Shown piece after piece: positions 1 through 5,437 of a DNA stretch of 29,279 bases (position 1 is its first letter; each line of letters opens with the position of its first letter). The notes beneath the pieces were generated by a model, which was given only the letters and a program-made list of their open reading frames with translations, was not told the DNA's origin and made no database searches. Made by a program: the position numbers and the translations under genes. The stretch covers positions 1 to 29,279 of the IMG/VR virus record IMGVR_UViG_3300032285_004238; one strand, written 5' to 3'. This stretch comes from a virus.

Positions 1-63
1 AATTGCAAGTGTCTACATTTTTAGCATGATAGCCAGGTATTAAGTCCATGTGTATCTTTTTGT

Positions 64-139
64 TGGCAGGGGATGATGGACTCGAACCACCGTATGGTGG
101 AATCAAAATCCACAGCCTTACCAACTTGGCGAATCCCCT
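64..139 (-). tRNA. tRNA-Gln (anticodon TTG)
   Basis: Read on the minus strand, this folds as a full cloverleaf. The acceptor AGGGGAT pairs with ATCCCCT, followed by discriminator G and an encoded CCA. The anticodon stem GTGGA/TCCAC holds loop TTTTGAT, giving anticodon TTG. The T arm has a normal TTCGAGT loop. It is the last tRNA of the minus-strand cluster in this window. Such tRNAs usually supplement host tRNAs for phage codons. Confidence 0.95.
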
Positions 140-146
140 AAAATTT

Positions 147-222
147 TGGCTCCCCAAGGTGGGCTCGAACCACCGACCTGCGGATTAACAGTCCGTCGCT
201 CTACCGACTGAGCTATCAGGGA
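147..222 (-). tRNA. tRNA-Asn (anticodon GTT)
   Basis: On the minus strand the acceptor TCCCTGA pairs with TTGGGGA, allowing G-U pairs. The D arm has the classic AGCTCAGTCGGTAGAGC form. The anticodon loop is CTGTTAA (GTT), the T loop is TTCGAGC, and CCA is encoded. It lies 7 nt upstream of tRNA-Gln in the same orientation, so the two are probably processed from one transcript. Confidence 0.96.
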
Positions 223-236
223 ATATGCTGGTTACT

Positions 237-383
237 TTATCCAGCGCCAATTACGAATGGCAGTTCAATTGCTCGGACACTAATTACCGCTAGCATCAAC
301 GGACCTAAGGCAGGTTCTGGCGGTCTTATGGGGTAACGATCCCCATCTACAGCAGTGACAGTGCTGTGTGCGTCCGTGAACAC
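237..383 (-). CDS. possible 48-aa ORF overlapping tRNA-Asp (uncertain)
   Basis: A GTG-started frame begins 1 nt after the stop of the 31-aa membrane peptide and has AAGG at a plausible Shine-Dalgarno distance. It reads right through the tRNA-Asp gene and on through the otherwise unexplained spacer at 223-317, ending at a TAA. The C-terminal half (LMLAVISVRAIELPFVIGAG) is hydrophobic. Because most of its first half is also a convincing tRNA, the protein-like look could be chance. I give it as a possibility only. The spacer also holds a hairpin with stem GCTGG/CCAGC at 227-245. Confidence 0.22.
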   Translation of the reverse strand: MFTDAHSTVTAVDGDRYPIRPPEPALGPLMLAVISVRAIELPFVIGAG

Positions 384-392
384 TTTAAGACC
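318..392 (-). tRNA. tRNA-Asp (anticodon GTC), divergent T loop
   Basis: The acceptor stem GGTCTTA/TAAGACC is a perfect 7 bp, followed by G73 and CCA, as in bacterial tRNA-Asp. The D stem is GTGT/GCAC with a GG in the loop. The anticodon stem CAGCA/TGCTG carries loop CTGTCAC, the usual Asp loop. The T stem TGGGG/CCCCA is intact, but the T loop reads ATCGTTA instead of TTCGANT. The first 8 nt overlap the end of a small membrane-protein gene. Confidence 0.85.
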
Positions 393-480
393 TTATAACT
401 AAAAGATAATATGCTACAAAAATTACTGCTAAGATGATAACTATACCACATATGGTATCATATATTTTTTCACCTGACAT
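385..480 (-). CDS. 31-aa single-pass membrane peptide
   Basis: On the minus strand, AAGGAGATAAT sits directly before an ATG that opens a 31-codon frame: a polar start (MSGEKIYDT) and then one long hydrophobic stretch (about residues 10-28, IVIILAVIFVAYYLLV) ending in IRS. This fits a single transmembrane helix. It lies between tRNA-His and tRNA-Asp, and its last codons and TAA stop are inside the 5' end of tRNA-Asp. The strong ribosome-binding site is the main evidence that it is translated. Phages carry many such micro-membrane proteins (holin-like, lysis-inhibition or superinfection-exclusion proteins), but no family is recognised here. Confidence 0.65.
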   Translation of the reverse strand: MSGEKIYDTICGIVIILAVIFVAYYLLVIRS

Positions 481-490
481 ATTATCTCCT

Positions 491-565
491 TGGGCAGACG
501 TTATGGTTTCGATCCATATCTACGAATTTCACAGATTCGGGTGCTCCCAGTACACTAAACGCTGC
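491..565 (-). tRNA. tRNA-His (anticodon GTG), bulged acceptor
   Basis: The minus strand shows D stem GTGT/GCAC with GGG in the loop, anticodon stem CGAAT/ATTCG with loop CTGTGAA (GTG), T stem TATGG/CCATA and an encoded 3' CCCA. C73 before CCA and a 5' G that can act as G-1 are tRNA-His hallmarks. The acceptor GCAGCGT pairs with ACGTCTGC only if one T is bulged, and the T loop is ATCGAAA. It is therefore a real but divergent tRNA, similar in style to the neighbouring tRNA-Asp. Confidence 0.8.
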
Positions 566-566
566 A

Positions 567-672
567 TACCATTTTTAGTAGCGCCTGGTCGCCATATCCA
601 GGTTGCCTCAGCGTCAGGGAGGAGAATAACGCTTACATGCAATAGCCAATGAATTCGCTACTAAAAATGGTA
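567..672 (-). repeat. 17-bp inverted repeat enclosing a tRNA-like cloverleaf
   Basis: Positions 567-583 and 656-672 are exact 17-bp reverse complements (core CGCTACTAAAAATGG). On the minus strand the inner 7 bp AGTAGCG/CGCTACT stand where an acceptor stem would be. They enclose a short D-like stem (CAT/ATG with GG in the loop), a 5-bp stem AGCGT/ACGCT with a 14-nt loop, and CCTGG/CCAGG immediately before the 3' acceptor strand, as a T arm would be. The loops are the wrong size for a working tRNA and no CCA follows. It lies between tRNA-Glu and tRNA-His. It could be a decayed class II tRNA, a tRNA mimic or a processing signal. A start-less ORF also crosses it. Confidence 0.6.
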
Positions 673-743
673 CTCGGTACGAGATTCGAACTCGTGTGCT
701 CGCCGTGAAAGGGCGGTATCCTAGGCCTCTAGATGAACCGAGT
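668..743 (-). tRNA. tRNA-Glu (anticodon TTC)
   Basis: The acceptor ACTCGGT/ACCGAGT is followed by A and CCA. The anticodon stem CCGCC carries loop CTTTCAC, giving TTC. The T arm ACGAG-TTCGAAT-CTCGT is perfect. It is a well-formed bacterial-type tRNA. Its 3' end overlaps the right arm of the neighbouring inverted repeat. Confidence 0.95.
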
Positions 744-748
744 GTTTT

Positions 749-832
749 TGGTACGAGTAATCGGAGTCGAACCGATACGCTACAAGCGGGAGATTTTAAG
801 TCTCCTGGGTCTACCAATTCCCCCATACTCGC
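749..832 (-). tRNA. tRNA-Leu (anticodon TAA)
   Basis: This is a class II tRNA with a long variable arm. The acceptor GCGAGTA/TACTCGT is closed by a G-U pair and followed by ACCA. The anticodon stem GGAGA/TCTCC holds loop CTTAAAA, giving TAA. The T loop TTCGACT is normal. It lies 5 nt upstream of tRNA-Glu on the same strand. Confidence 0.95.
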
Positions 833-844
833 CTTAAAGAATAA

Positions 845-1027
845 TTATAACAAACTTTTACTAGAATTGTCAACTTTGAAATTCTGTGTGTCTTGAGTTT
901 CTTGATTATTACGAGTAGGTTTATCGGTTTCGCTATCACGATTAAAAATAGCATCCCAACGGGCTGCATATTCTTCATTAGCTACGCTATAAGGTCTAGG
1001 CTTTGAGCCTTTGCCTCCATCTGACAT
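845..1027 (-). CDS. small conserved phage protein (MSDGGKGS... type)
   Basis: This 60-residue acidic, polar protein has a Gly-rich start (MSDGGKGSKPRPYSV), an aromatic centre (EEYAARWDAIF) and a disordered Asn/Gln/Thr tail. Short proteins starting with a GGKGS/RP segment followed by a WDxIF-like motif are common among phages and usually unannotated. GGAGAAACAAA before the ATG is a good ribosome-binding site. It stands alone between tRNA-Leu and a Met-like tRNA and has a strong double hairpin in its leader. No function can be assigned. Confidence 0.85.
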   Translation of the reverse strand: MSDGGKGSKPRPYSVANEEYAARWDAIFNRDSETDKPTRNNQETQDTQNFKVDNSSKSLL

Positions 1028-1046
1028 TTTGTTTCTCCAATTAAAT

Positions 1047-1094
1047 AAGGTTTAGGTTTACCTTGGTTTTGGCAAACCTAAACCTTAGTTTAGG
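1047..1094 (-). promoter_or_regulatory. alternative leader hairpins upstream of the 845-1027 gene
   Basis: Two mutually exclusive stems share one strand. Hairpin A pairs 1077-1083 with 1088-1094 (CCTAAAC/GTTTAGG, 4-nt loop). Hairpin B pairs 1047-1059 with 1074-1086, a perfect 13-bp stem with a 14-nt loop. B ends about 12 nt before the GGAG of the downstream gene. The arrangement resembles an attenuator or an RBS-access switch, or hairpin B may simply be a terminator or RNase site between tRNA-Met-like and the gene. The regulatory role is inference. Confidence 0.5.
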
Positions 1095-1115
1095 ACAGGC
1101 ACATAGCCTGTAAAT

Positions 1116-1186
1116 TGGTTGCGGCGGAAGGACTCGAACCTTCTAAGCGGAGCTTATGAGACTTGCTTCTACCCTGACTCACCGCG
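1116..1186 (-). tRNA. divergent tRNA-Met-like (CAT)
   Basis: The 3' half is canonical: T arm GAAGG-TTCGAGT-CCTTC, then CGCCGCA, A and CCA. The 5' strand CGCGGTG pairs with it except for a C1-A72 mismatch, the hallmark of initiator tRNA. The loop CTCATAA gives anticodon CAT. However, the total is only 71 nt, the anticodon stem has about three good pairs and the D stem is poor. It may be a decaying or unusual Met-type tRNA, and its isotype should be treated as provisional. Confidence 0.6.
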
Positions 1187-1191
1187 GTATT

Positions 1192-1353
1192 TTAATAACA
1201 GCTATTGAAAAACTTGCGTTCGCGATAGTTATTCCACTGCTCTTCTAATCGCTGAATATCTTTGTAATCTTTTGGATCTGAATCTTCAATAAAGTCTTCT
1301 AGCGTATAAGGTTTGAGTATATCCTGTAAACGCTGCATTAAGTTACTTAACAT
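1192..1353 (-). CDS. small acidic protein, unknown function
   Basis: This 53-codon frame reads MLSNLMQRLQDILKPYTLED, then a charged segment with DPKDYKDIQRLEEQWNNYRERKF. A second in-frame ATG gives a 48-residue form starting at 1338. The first ATG overlaps the 3' end of the preceding gene by 11 nt, typical of coupled phage genes, but neither start has a strong ribosome-binding site. It is probably helical. No family recognised. Confidence 0.7.
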   Translation of the reverse strand: MLSNLMQRLQDILKPYTLEDFIEDSDPKDYKDIQRLEEQWNNYRERKFFNSCY

Positions 1354-1570
1354 CTTTGACAAACCCATATAACTTATTTGCTTCTTTTAAAACTTCATCA
1401 AAAGTATACATTTTAGGAGCATACTCTTTCCAGTCTTCAGCTACTTTTTTACCTTCTTTTACAAGTTGTTCAAAAGTCTGTTGAGCAAAATCTAAGTTAA
1501 TTTCTTGTTGTTTTGTTAAGTATTCTTGAGCCATTCTTAACATTTCTGCACGAATTTCAAAAGGATTCAT
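1343..1570 (-). CDS. small helical phage protein (MNPFEIRAEML family)
   Basis: This 75-residue, almost entirely helical protein begins MNPFEIRAEMLRMAQEYL and continues with an amphipathic QQEINLDFAQQTFEQLVKEGKK segment. The heptad-like spacing suggests a coiled coil or helical bundle, faintly like phasins. Similar MNPFEIR proteins recur in marine and freshwater myoviruses as hypothetical proteins. Its ATG overlaps the TGA of the upstream gene (ATGA), so the two are translationally coupled. Confidence 0.85.
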   Translation of the reverse strand: MNPFEIRAEMLRMAQEYLTKQQEINLDFAQQTFEQLVKEGKKVAEDWKEYAPKMYTFDEVLKEANKLYGFVKDVK

Positions 1571-1785
1571 CTTGAGTCCTTTTGAAGAAAAAATACTTTG
1601 CTCATTGTATCCACACTGTATGTGGACAAGTCAATGTAATTTTTAGCCATCATTTTAGCAAACGTTGTTTGAGCATCAATAAACGCATTGCAGGCTTTGT
1701 TAAGTGTTTCGTCTTTGTAAACTTGGTTAGTAAACTGACGCTTTGAGGATTGAATTAAATCAATATAAAAATCGGGTGTAAACAT
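1567..1785 (-). CDS. small helical protein, possibly phasin-like
   Basis: The start chosen is MFTPDFYIDLIQSSKRQF because AAGGA stands before it; an upstream ATG at 1854 lacks such a site. The 72 residues are mostly helical (KDETLNKACNAFIDAQTTFAKMMAKNYIDL), resembling the helical hairpin of phasin-like proteins, but this is a weak likeness. It is coupled by ATGA to the following MNPFEIR gene, and the pair may form one complex. Confidence 0.8.
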   Translation of the reverse strand: MFTPDFYIDLIQSSKRQFTNQVYKDETLNKACNAFIDAQTTFAKMMAKNYIDLSTYSVDTMSKVFFLQKDSR

Positions 1786-1857
1786 AAAATTCCTTGTGTT
1801 GTGTGTGATATAAAGGTCGCTTCTTTTTGGCACATAAACGACTATGAGGTGCAATAA

Positions 1858-2181
1858 TTATAATGCGGAAATTTTTGTTAGTGTACTTGTTTTATGTCCA
1901 ACAATAGTATCTGTTGGTTTGTACTTGCCGTCTGCATCAGGGCGGTATACTCTGATAAGTGCGCCTGGGTCTTCAGATGTGCCAGTAATTTTAAAACTAC
2001 TACCAGGTACTTGTTCACTACCACTTGTAATAATTTTTGTTACTTTGCCACGGGCGTTACCGCCACTGCTGCCCCAACTAACTGAATCTCCAGTTTTGAT
2101 TTGTTTGGCTTTTTGTTGTAGGTTATCTAAGTATGTGTCAAATAATTTAATAAATCGGTTATTAAACTCTGTGTTGTCCAT
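1858..2181 (-). CDS. HVA1/DUF2945-like TUDOR-fold protein
   Basis: The 107-residue product has a helical N-terminus (residues 1-28) followed by GDSVSWGSSGGNARGKVTKI and, later, DPGALIRVYRPDADGKY and a VGHKTSTLTKI end. This is the pattern of the hypervirulence-associated TUDOR (DUF2945) family, a small beta-barrel domain with an SxGGxxxGKV core, found in many phages and bacteria. The molecular role is unknown. It is followed by the phasin-like pair. Confidence 0.75.
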   Translation of the reverse strand: MDNTEFNNRFIKLFDTYLDNLQQKAKQIKTGDSVSWGSSGGNARGKVTKIITSGSEQVPGSSFKITGTSEDPGALIRVYRPDADGKYKPTDTIVGHKTSTLTKISAL

Positions 2182-2188
2182 AACTAGA

Positions 2189-2404
2189 TTACTCTGACTT
2201 GCCTAGGCGACCCATGTCACCATCGTGTGTAACATTAGTGCTACGATCAACAACATTAACTGGCATTAATTCAATGCTTCCAGGCAGAATATCGCCTATG
2301 TCTTGACCTGTTTTAGGGTCAAGTTGCTCTGCGTAGCCTTCATCATAAGGCTTACCAATAGCAGTTAATTGTGGTTCTTTTGGTTTTTCTGGATTAATTT
2401 TCAT
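2189..2404 (-). CDS. hypothetical acidic phage protein
   Basis: This 71-residue, proline- and glycine-rich protein (MKINPEKPKEPQLTAIGKP ... GDMGRLGKSE) is probably largely disordered. AAGGAATACC prec the ATG as ribosome-binding site. It sits in the minus operon between a Cys-rich protein and the TUDOR-like protein. No motif recognised. Confidence 0.75.
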   Translation of the reverse strand: MKINPEKPKEPQLTAIGKPYDEGYAEQLDPKTGQDIGDILPGSIELMPVNVVDRSTNVTHDGDMGRLGKSE

Positions 2405-2416
2405 GGTATTCCTTAA

Positions 2417-2716
2417 TTAGTATTTAGGATACATACCTTTGCAACCAGCACACTGACACGTTGGGTCATGGTGTGGGTTTGTAGGTTGCATAGGCATCAT
2501 ATCTTTTGCTTCTGGCATTGGACCATGTGGTCCAGGCTCAGGCTTAATAGCCGCAAGTGGGGGTTTCTTTTTTGGTTTCATAGACTCATCTTTCGCATTA
2601 GGGTCATTGATGTGGATAGCTGCAGCTGCAGCATGACAAGCCGCTAAGGTGTCGAATTGGCAATTACCATGCGCACCATACTTATACTTGCCATTTGAGC
2701 ACTTCATACACGGCAT
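2417..2716 (-). CDS. Cys-rich small phage protein, probable zinc binder
   Basis: The N-terminal 35 residues (MPCMKCSNGKYKYGAHGNCQ ... CHAAAAAIH) carry CxxC and further Cys/His, a pattern repeatedly seen in phage proteins starting MPCxKCxNGKYK. A Pro/Lys/Met-rich linker follows, then a second cluster HHDPTCQCAGCKGMYP. The two clusters suggest two small metal sites joined by a flexible spacer. GAGGGTTAAT precedes the ATG. Specific role unknown. Confidence 0.8.
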   Translation of the reverse strand: MPCMKCSNGKYKYGAHGNCQFDTLAACHAAAAAIHINDPNAKDESMKPKKKPPLAAIKPEPGPHGPMPEAKDMMPMQPTNPHHDPTCQCAGCKGMYPKY

Positions 2717-2717
2717 A

Positions 2718-2846
2718 TTAACCCTCTAGTTTGCGGTTTAATACACCACGAAGTTGTTTGTGAGTCTTGGTATGCGTCCCACATTTACGCTTAATCATAT
2801 GCACAACCATAAGGTTACGCATTTTTGGTAACTTTTTCTTTTTCAT
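2718..2846 (-). CDS. 42-aa very basic protein
   Basis: A complete short ORF starts MKKKKLPKMRNLMVVHMIKR, continues KCGTHTKTHKQLRGVLNRKLEG, and is rich in Lys, Arg and His. The charge suggests nucleic-acid binding. It ends 1 nt before the Cys-rich gene's ATG, so the two are coupled. GGATTATT before the ATG is only a weak ribosome-binding site. Its start region forms one arm of a long inverted repeat. Confidence 0.7.
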   Translation of the reverse strand: MKKKKLPKMRNLMVVHMIKRKCGTHTKTHKQLRGVLNRKLEG

Positions 2847-2849
2847 AAT

Positions 2850-3037
2850 AATCCATTGTTGTGTTTATTGTTTACTGCAACCCCCGCTAAGAGGCAAGGT
2901 CTAATTTATATAGTTAATTACGCTATCCTATATAGACACAGGAGTATAGCATAAGCTTATCTAGAAAACTTATACACTTTGTTCCCCAAGGTACCAAACG
3001 TGAAGCTGGTAACGAGCAATAAACACAGCAATGGATT
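2850..3037. repeat. long-spaced inverted repeat flanking a leader region
   Basis: The sequence at 2850-2870 (AATCCATTG-TTGTGTTTATTG) recurs as its reverse complement at 3017-3037 with one mismatch. The spacer of about 146 nt has no gene. It contains TATACT with an upstream TG (minus strand, 2943-2948), a possible extended -10 for the 2718-2846 gene, and a TATATAG/CTATATA inverted pair near 2917-2944. The left arm touches the start of one gene and the right arm contains the stop of another. Confidence 0.55.
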
Positions 3038-3266
3038 ATGATATAAGCACTGCTTGTGTTTTAGTGTAGTCTTTGAGTTCTTGTTTTTGCAAGTCATGTA
3101 TGACAAGTTCGTGTGTACCATACCACCATTCTGTGTTAACATCTAGTGCTACTTCATAACATTGAAGTCGGCTAACAAACTCTACTCCGCCTTCGTAACC
3201 GCTACGAACAACTTGCATTTCGGGATCGTATTGTTTTAATTCTTTGATTAAGTCTTTTATTTTCAT
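3036..3266 (-). CDS. conserved small phage protein (MKIKDLIKELKQYDPE type)
   Basis: This 76-residue protein opens MKIKDLIKELKQYDPEMQVV and has a GYEGGVE segment. This domain is frequent in phage genomes, with a typical helix, then a D-P-E turn and beta strands carrying a YEGG motif. Function is not established. Its ATG overlaps the upstream TGA (ATGA), so it is the third gene of a coupled trio reading from 3648. Confidence 0.85.
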   Translation of the reverse strand: MKIKDLIKELKQYDPEMQVVRSGYEGGVEFVSRLQCYEVALDVNTEWWYGTHELVIHDLQKQELKDYTKTQAVLIS

Positions 3267-3454
3267 GCTGTTTTATCAATAAAATCGCCAAGATGATTAC
3301 TAGAAGTAACTTCACCTACTCTGTTATACACATAGTAGACTAAGTGTTCTTCTTCTGTTTTGTTTGTAATAGGGTTAATTATATGTTTTGTAACAAGAGT
3401 TCGGTCTAGTGAGTAGTATCTTTCAATATTAGTTGATACACTACTTACTATCAT
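3263..3454 (-). CDS. hypothetical 63-aa protein
   Basis: This small mixed alpha/beta protein (MIVSSVSTNIERYYSLDRTL ... VYYVYNRVGEVTSSNHLGDF) has no recognised motif. Both ends overlap neighbours by 4 nt with ATGA junctions, strong evidence that it is translated as part of the trio driven by the promoter at 3670-3698. Confidence 0.8.
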   Translation of the reverse strand: MIVSSVSTNIERYYSLDRTLVTKHIINPITNKTEEEHLVYYVYNRVGEVTSSNHLGDFIDKTA

Positions 3455-3648
3455 TGTGTTGCCTTATATTCACGAATTGCTTCTGCATCTAGGCAGGCGT
3501 ATACACGGAATGAATCACGACCAACTCGATCATAAAGATCAAGAGCCATTTTTTCTAATCGTTCTAATTGCTCAATAGGAATCGTGTCGCAATTAACATA
3601 GCGACTCATAAAAGCATCAATTAAAAACTCTTTTGTATACCCAGCCAT
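3451..3648 (-). CDS. hypothetical 65-aa helical protein
   Basis: The product MAGYTKEFLIDAFMSRYVNC ... EQLERLEKMALDLYDRVGRD is mainly helical, and similar short proteins occur in other phages. GGAGGAAAT directly before the ATG is a near-ideal Shine-Dalgarno site, and a consensus promoter lies just upstream, making this the first gene of its operon. Confidence 0.85.
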   Translation of the reverse strand: MAGYTKEFLIDAFMSRYVNCDTIPIEQLERLEKMALDLYDRVGRDSFRVYACLDAEAIREYKATQ

Positions 3649-3669
3649 ATTTCCTCCAAAGTAGTCTAT

Positions 3670-3698
3670 ATTATACTACAAAAAGCAATATAAATCAA
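3670..3698 (-). promoter_or_regulatory. sigma70 promoter
   Basis: Minus strand: TTGATT, 17-nt spacer, perfect TATAAT. Transcription would start about 10 nt before the GGAGG of the 3451-3648 gene, so it should drive the trio 3648-3036. Confidence 0.85.
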
Positions 3699-3705
3699 GT
3701 CTAAA

Positions 3706-4158
3706 TTAATAAGTGGTTTTACCACCAACTGCGCGAACCCAGTCAATTTGCTTTTCAAATTCTATGACAAGTTCAGGATCATTGTAGTTGTATATATCAG
3801 GTATATTTAATACTAGTGATCTCATTGTTAACAAATTGTGCAGCATTTCATGATCTTTAAATAGTTCTAGTGATTCGTGATAGTTTTCTTCACTAACAAA
3901 AATAATTTTTCTTGCCCACATAACTAAATTAGCGCTAATAGGAATTAGTGCGTAATCTACTGCACTACCACAACTGCGAGCATTTAAACCTTTACGAACG
4001 GCTAGTGCAGCACCTGTTGGGCTACGCAATAACCCAGCACTACACACAAAAAGCCAGCGAGGATCGCTGCCTTGACTAAAATTATCATAAGGAGCTGTTG
4101 TTTTAAAAATCTCAGCATTTTTAGTGCCTGACTCAAATGGATTGCTGACTGAGATCAT
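3706..4158 (-). CDS. low-molecular-weight tyrosine-phosphatase-like protein
   Basis: Residues 35-50 (WLFVCSAGLLRSPTGA) match the CX5R(S/T) P-loop of the LMW protein-tyrosine-phosphatase fold, with Cys39 nucleophile and Arg45. A later IPDIYNYNDPELV segment matches the acidic 'DPY' loop position. The 150 residues suit that family. The substrate in a phage is unknown. It could instead be an arsenate-reductase-like relative. Its start overlaps the end of uvsE by 26 nt, so it is translated after the UV endonuclease. Confidence 0.75.
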   Translation of the reverse strand: MISVSNPFESGTKNAEIFKTTAPYDNFSQGSDPRWLFVCSAGLLRSPTGAALAVRKGLNARSCGSAVDYALIPISANLVMWARKIIFVSEENYHESLELFKDHEMLHNLLTMRSLVLNIPDIYNYNDPELVIEFEKQIDWVRAVGGKTTY

Positions 4159-5143
4159 ATAATTGTTGTGAAGCTAGATTTTTTTGTTTTGACTCGCACA
4201 TAATATCTGCGTGTGGCAAGAATGTTACTGCCCAGTCGTTTACTGCACGATTCCAGTAGTAGTCACTATGAGCACGCAGTTTAGCACTAGTAAAACCCAT
4301 GGATTTCAATTGTTGTAAATCTGGTCGAACATAAGGATCATGTTCTACGATCACATCTTCGCGTGATACTGAGTAGTGAATTGTAGGTCTAACACCACGC
4401 CACGAATCTACAACACGCTGAAACTTAGGATCACAGGGTGTAATATACTCACCACTATGAATCCAGTGATGATGTATGTCAAGCACTAGTGCACAGTTAT
4501 CTACTAATTCTAGACTGGCATCAAGACCCCAGGTGAACTCTGCATTTTCAATGGTTAGAGTGTTGCGTGCTTCGGGACTCAATCGTTTGAGTGCACGTTT
4601 AATACCTTGTGGACCTTGCTTACCGCCAATGTGTACATTGCATTTGAAATCTTGAAACTCACGACCATAACCCATGTAACGGATTAAGTCAGCATGATAC
4701 TCGAATTCTGTAATTGAGTTTTCAATTACTTGTTCTTGCTCACTAGCCAACACACAAAATTGACCTGGGTGAAAGCTGAGTTTAATATCGTGTTCACGAG
4801 CAAAGTCGCCACACATTGATAAGTGCGCTTCAATTTTAGCTACAACATCGGGTTGAAAGTAAAACGGCATATAGTCATCATGAGTATATGCTGGTAGTAA
4901 ATCCGATGTAATACGAAACATACGTTGACCCGCAGGCTGTTTGGCTACCCACTTGAGCTGACGATAAAATGCATTAAGATTATGGTCAACCAAACCCCAC
5001 AATTTACTACGAGCAGCGTCCTCCGTTTGACGAGCAAGATAGCTGATCGTGGTGGATTTTGTGTTTAGTGTGGGGTCAGCTTTGTCGTGTTCTGTTTGAA
5101 TTTTGCAAGCAAAGCCAATGCGTTGAATATTTTGATTGAACAT
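4133..5143 (-). CDS. uvsE: UV damage endonuclease UvsE/UVDE
   Basis: The 336-residue protein has the full set of UVDE (Pfam UvdE) signatures on a TIM barrel: RIGFACKI near residue 8, SFHPGQF at 123-129, HIGGK at 171-175, IEN at 198-200 and the metal-binding DIHHHWIHSG at 222-231. The enzyme nicks DNA 5' of cyclobutane dimers and 6-4 photoproducts and starts alternative excision repair. Length fits the family. A phage of sunlit water would gain photolesion repair. A strong promoter sits just upstream (5173-5201), but the ribosome-binding site is weak. Confidence 0.95.
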   Translation of the reverse strand: MFNQNIQRIGFACKIQTEHDKADPTLNTKSTTISYLARQTEDAARSKLWGLVDHNLNAFYRQLKWVAKQPAGQRMFRITSDLLPAYTHDDYMPFYFQPDVVAKIEAHLSMCGDFAREHDIKLSFHPGQFCVLASEQEQVIENSITEFEYHADLIRYMGYGREFQDFKCNVHIGGKQGPQGIKRALKRLSPEARNTLTIENAEFTWGLDASLELVDNCALVLDIHHHWIHSGEYITPCDPKFQRVVDSWRGVRPTIHYSVSREDVIVEHDPYVRPDLQQLKSMGFTSAKLRAHSDYYWNRAVNDWAVTFLPHADIMCESKQKNLASQQLYDLSQQSI

Positions 5144-5172
5144 AATTGTGTGTATTTTGTGCGTAATTGATT

Positions 5173-5201
5173 ATTATATGTTATTTAAGCTGTTATGTCA
5201 A
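5173..5201 (-). promoter_or_regulatory. strong sigma70 promoter for uvsE
   Basis: Minus strand: consensus TTGACA, 17-nt spacer, consensus TATAAT, with about 25 nt of leader before the uvsE ATG. Confidence 0.9.
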
Positions 5202-5203
5202 GA

Positions 5204-5437
5204 CTATAATCCAGTTAGCCGAACGCATGTAGGGCATACAGGATTTTGGTCTAAGTCTAAGACTAGTTGTTGAGACCATATATTACAATGTGAGCATTGA
5301 TCAATTACTTCTACAAGTATGTGGTCTTCAATATCGTCAACGTCTATTCCTAGTTCGTGACAAGTTTGGGTAAGGGACTTGCGGGTTTTATTTAATATTT
5401 TAGCAAGTCTCTTATAATTAGGGCTTATATCTATCAT
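5204..5437 (-). CDS. small protein with zinc-ribbon-like C-terminus
   Basis: The 77 residues start with a helical, basic segment (MIDISPNYKRLAKILNKTRK) that could be HTH-like. They end with two CxxC knuckles, CSHC around residue 48 and CPTC near residue 69, 20 residues apart, as in a zinc ribbon. A DNA- or protein-binding adaptor is plausible but unproven. It overlaps the 3' end of the MazZ-like gene by 20 nt. Confidence 0.75.
   Translation of the reverse strand: MIDISPNYKRLAKILNKTRKSLTQTCHELGIDVDDIEDHILVEVIDQCSHCNIWSQQLVLDLDQNPVCPTCVRLTGL

Noticed and set aside
223-317. A further tRNA between tRNA-Asn and tRNA-Asp
   Set aside because: A T-loop-like TTCGTAAT and a hairpin are visible, but no matching acceptor strands could be found.
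584-655. Minus-strand frame reading LLPDAEATWIWRPGATKNG through the cloverleaf and into tRNA-His
   Set aside because: Protein-like, but has no usable start codon or RBS and ends inside a convincing tRNA; left as a note in the cloverleaf entry.
434-896. Plus- and minus-strand ORFs of 66-72 codons across the tRNA cluster
   Set aside because: They are antisense to or run through well-formed tRNAs and have no ribosome-binding sites.
1844-2197. Plus-strand ORF of 117 codons opposite the TUDOR-like gene
   Set aside because: Exact antisense shadow of a gene with a recognisable domain; no RBS.
2915-2925. T4-type late promoter (TATAAATA-like) on the minus strand
   Set aside because: Only TATAAATT is present, no sliding-clamp/late-promoter genes are in view, and the other promoters are sigma70-like.
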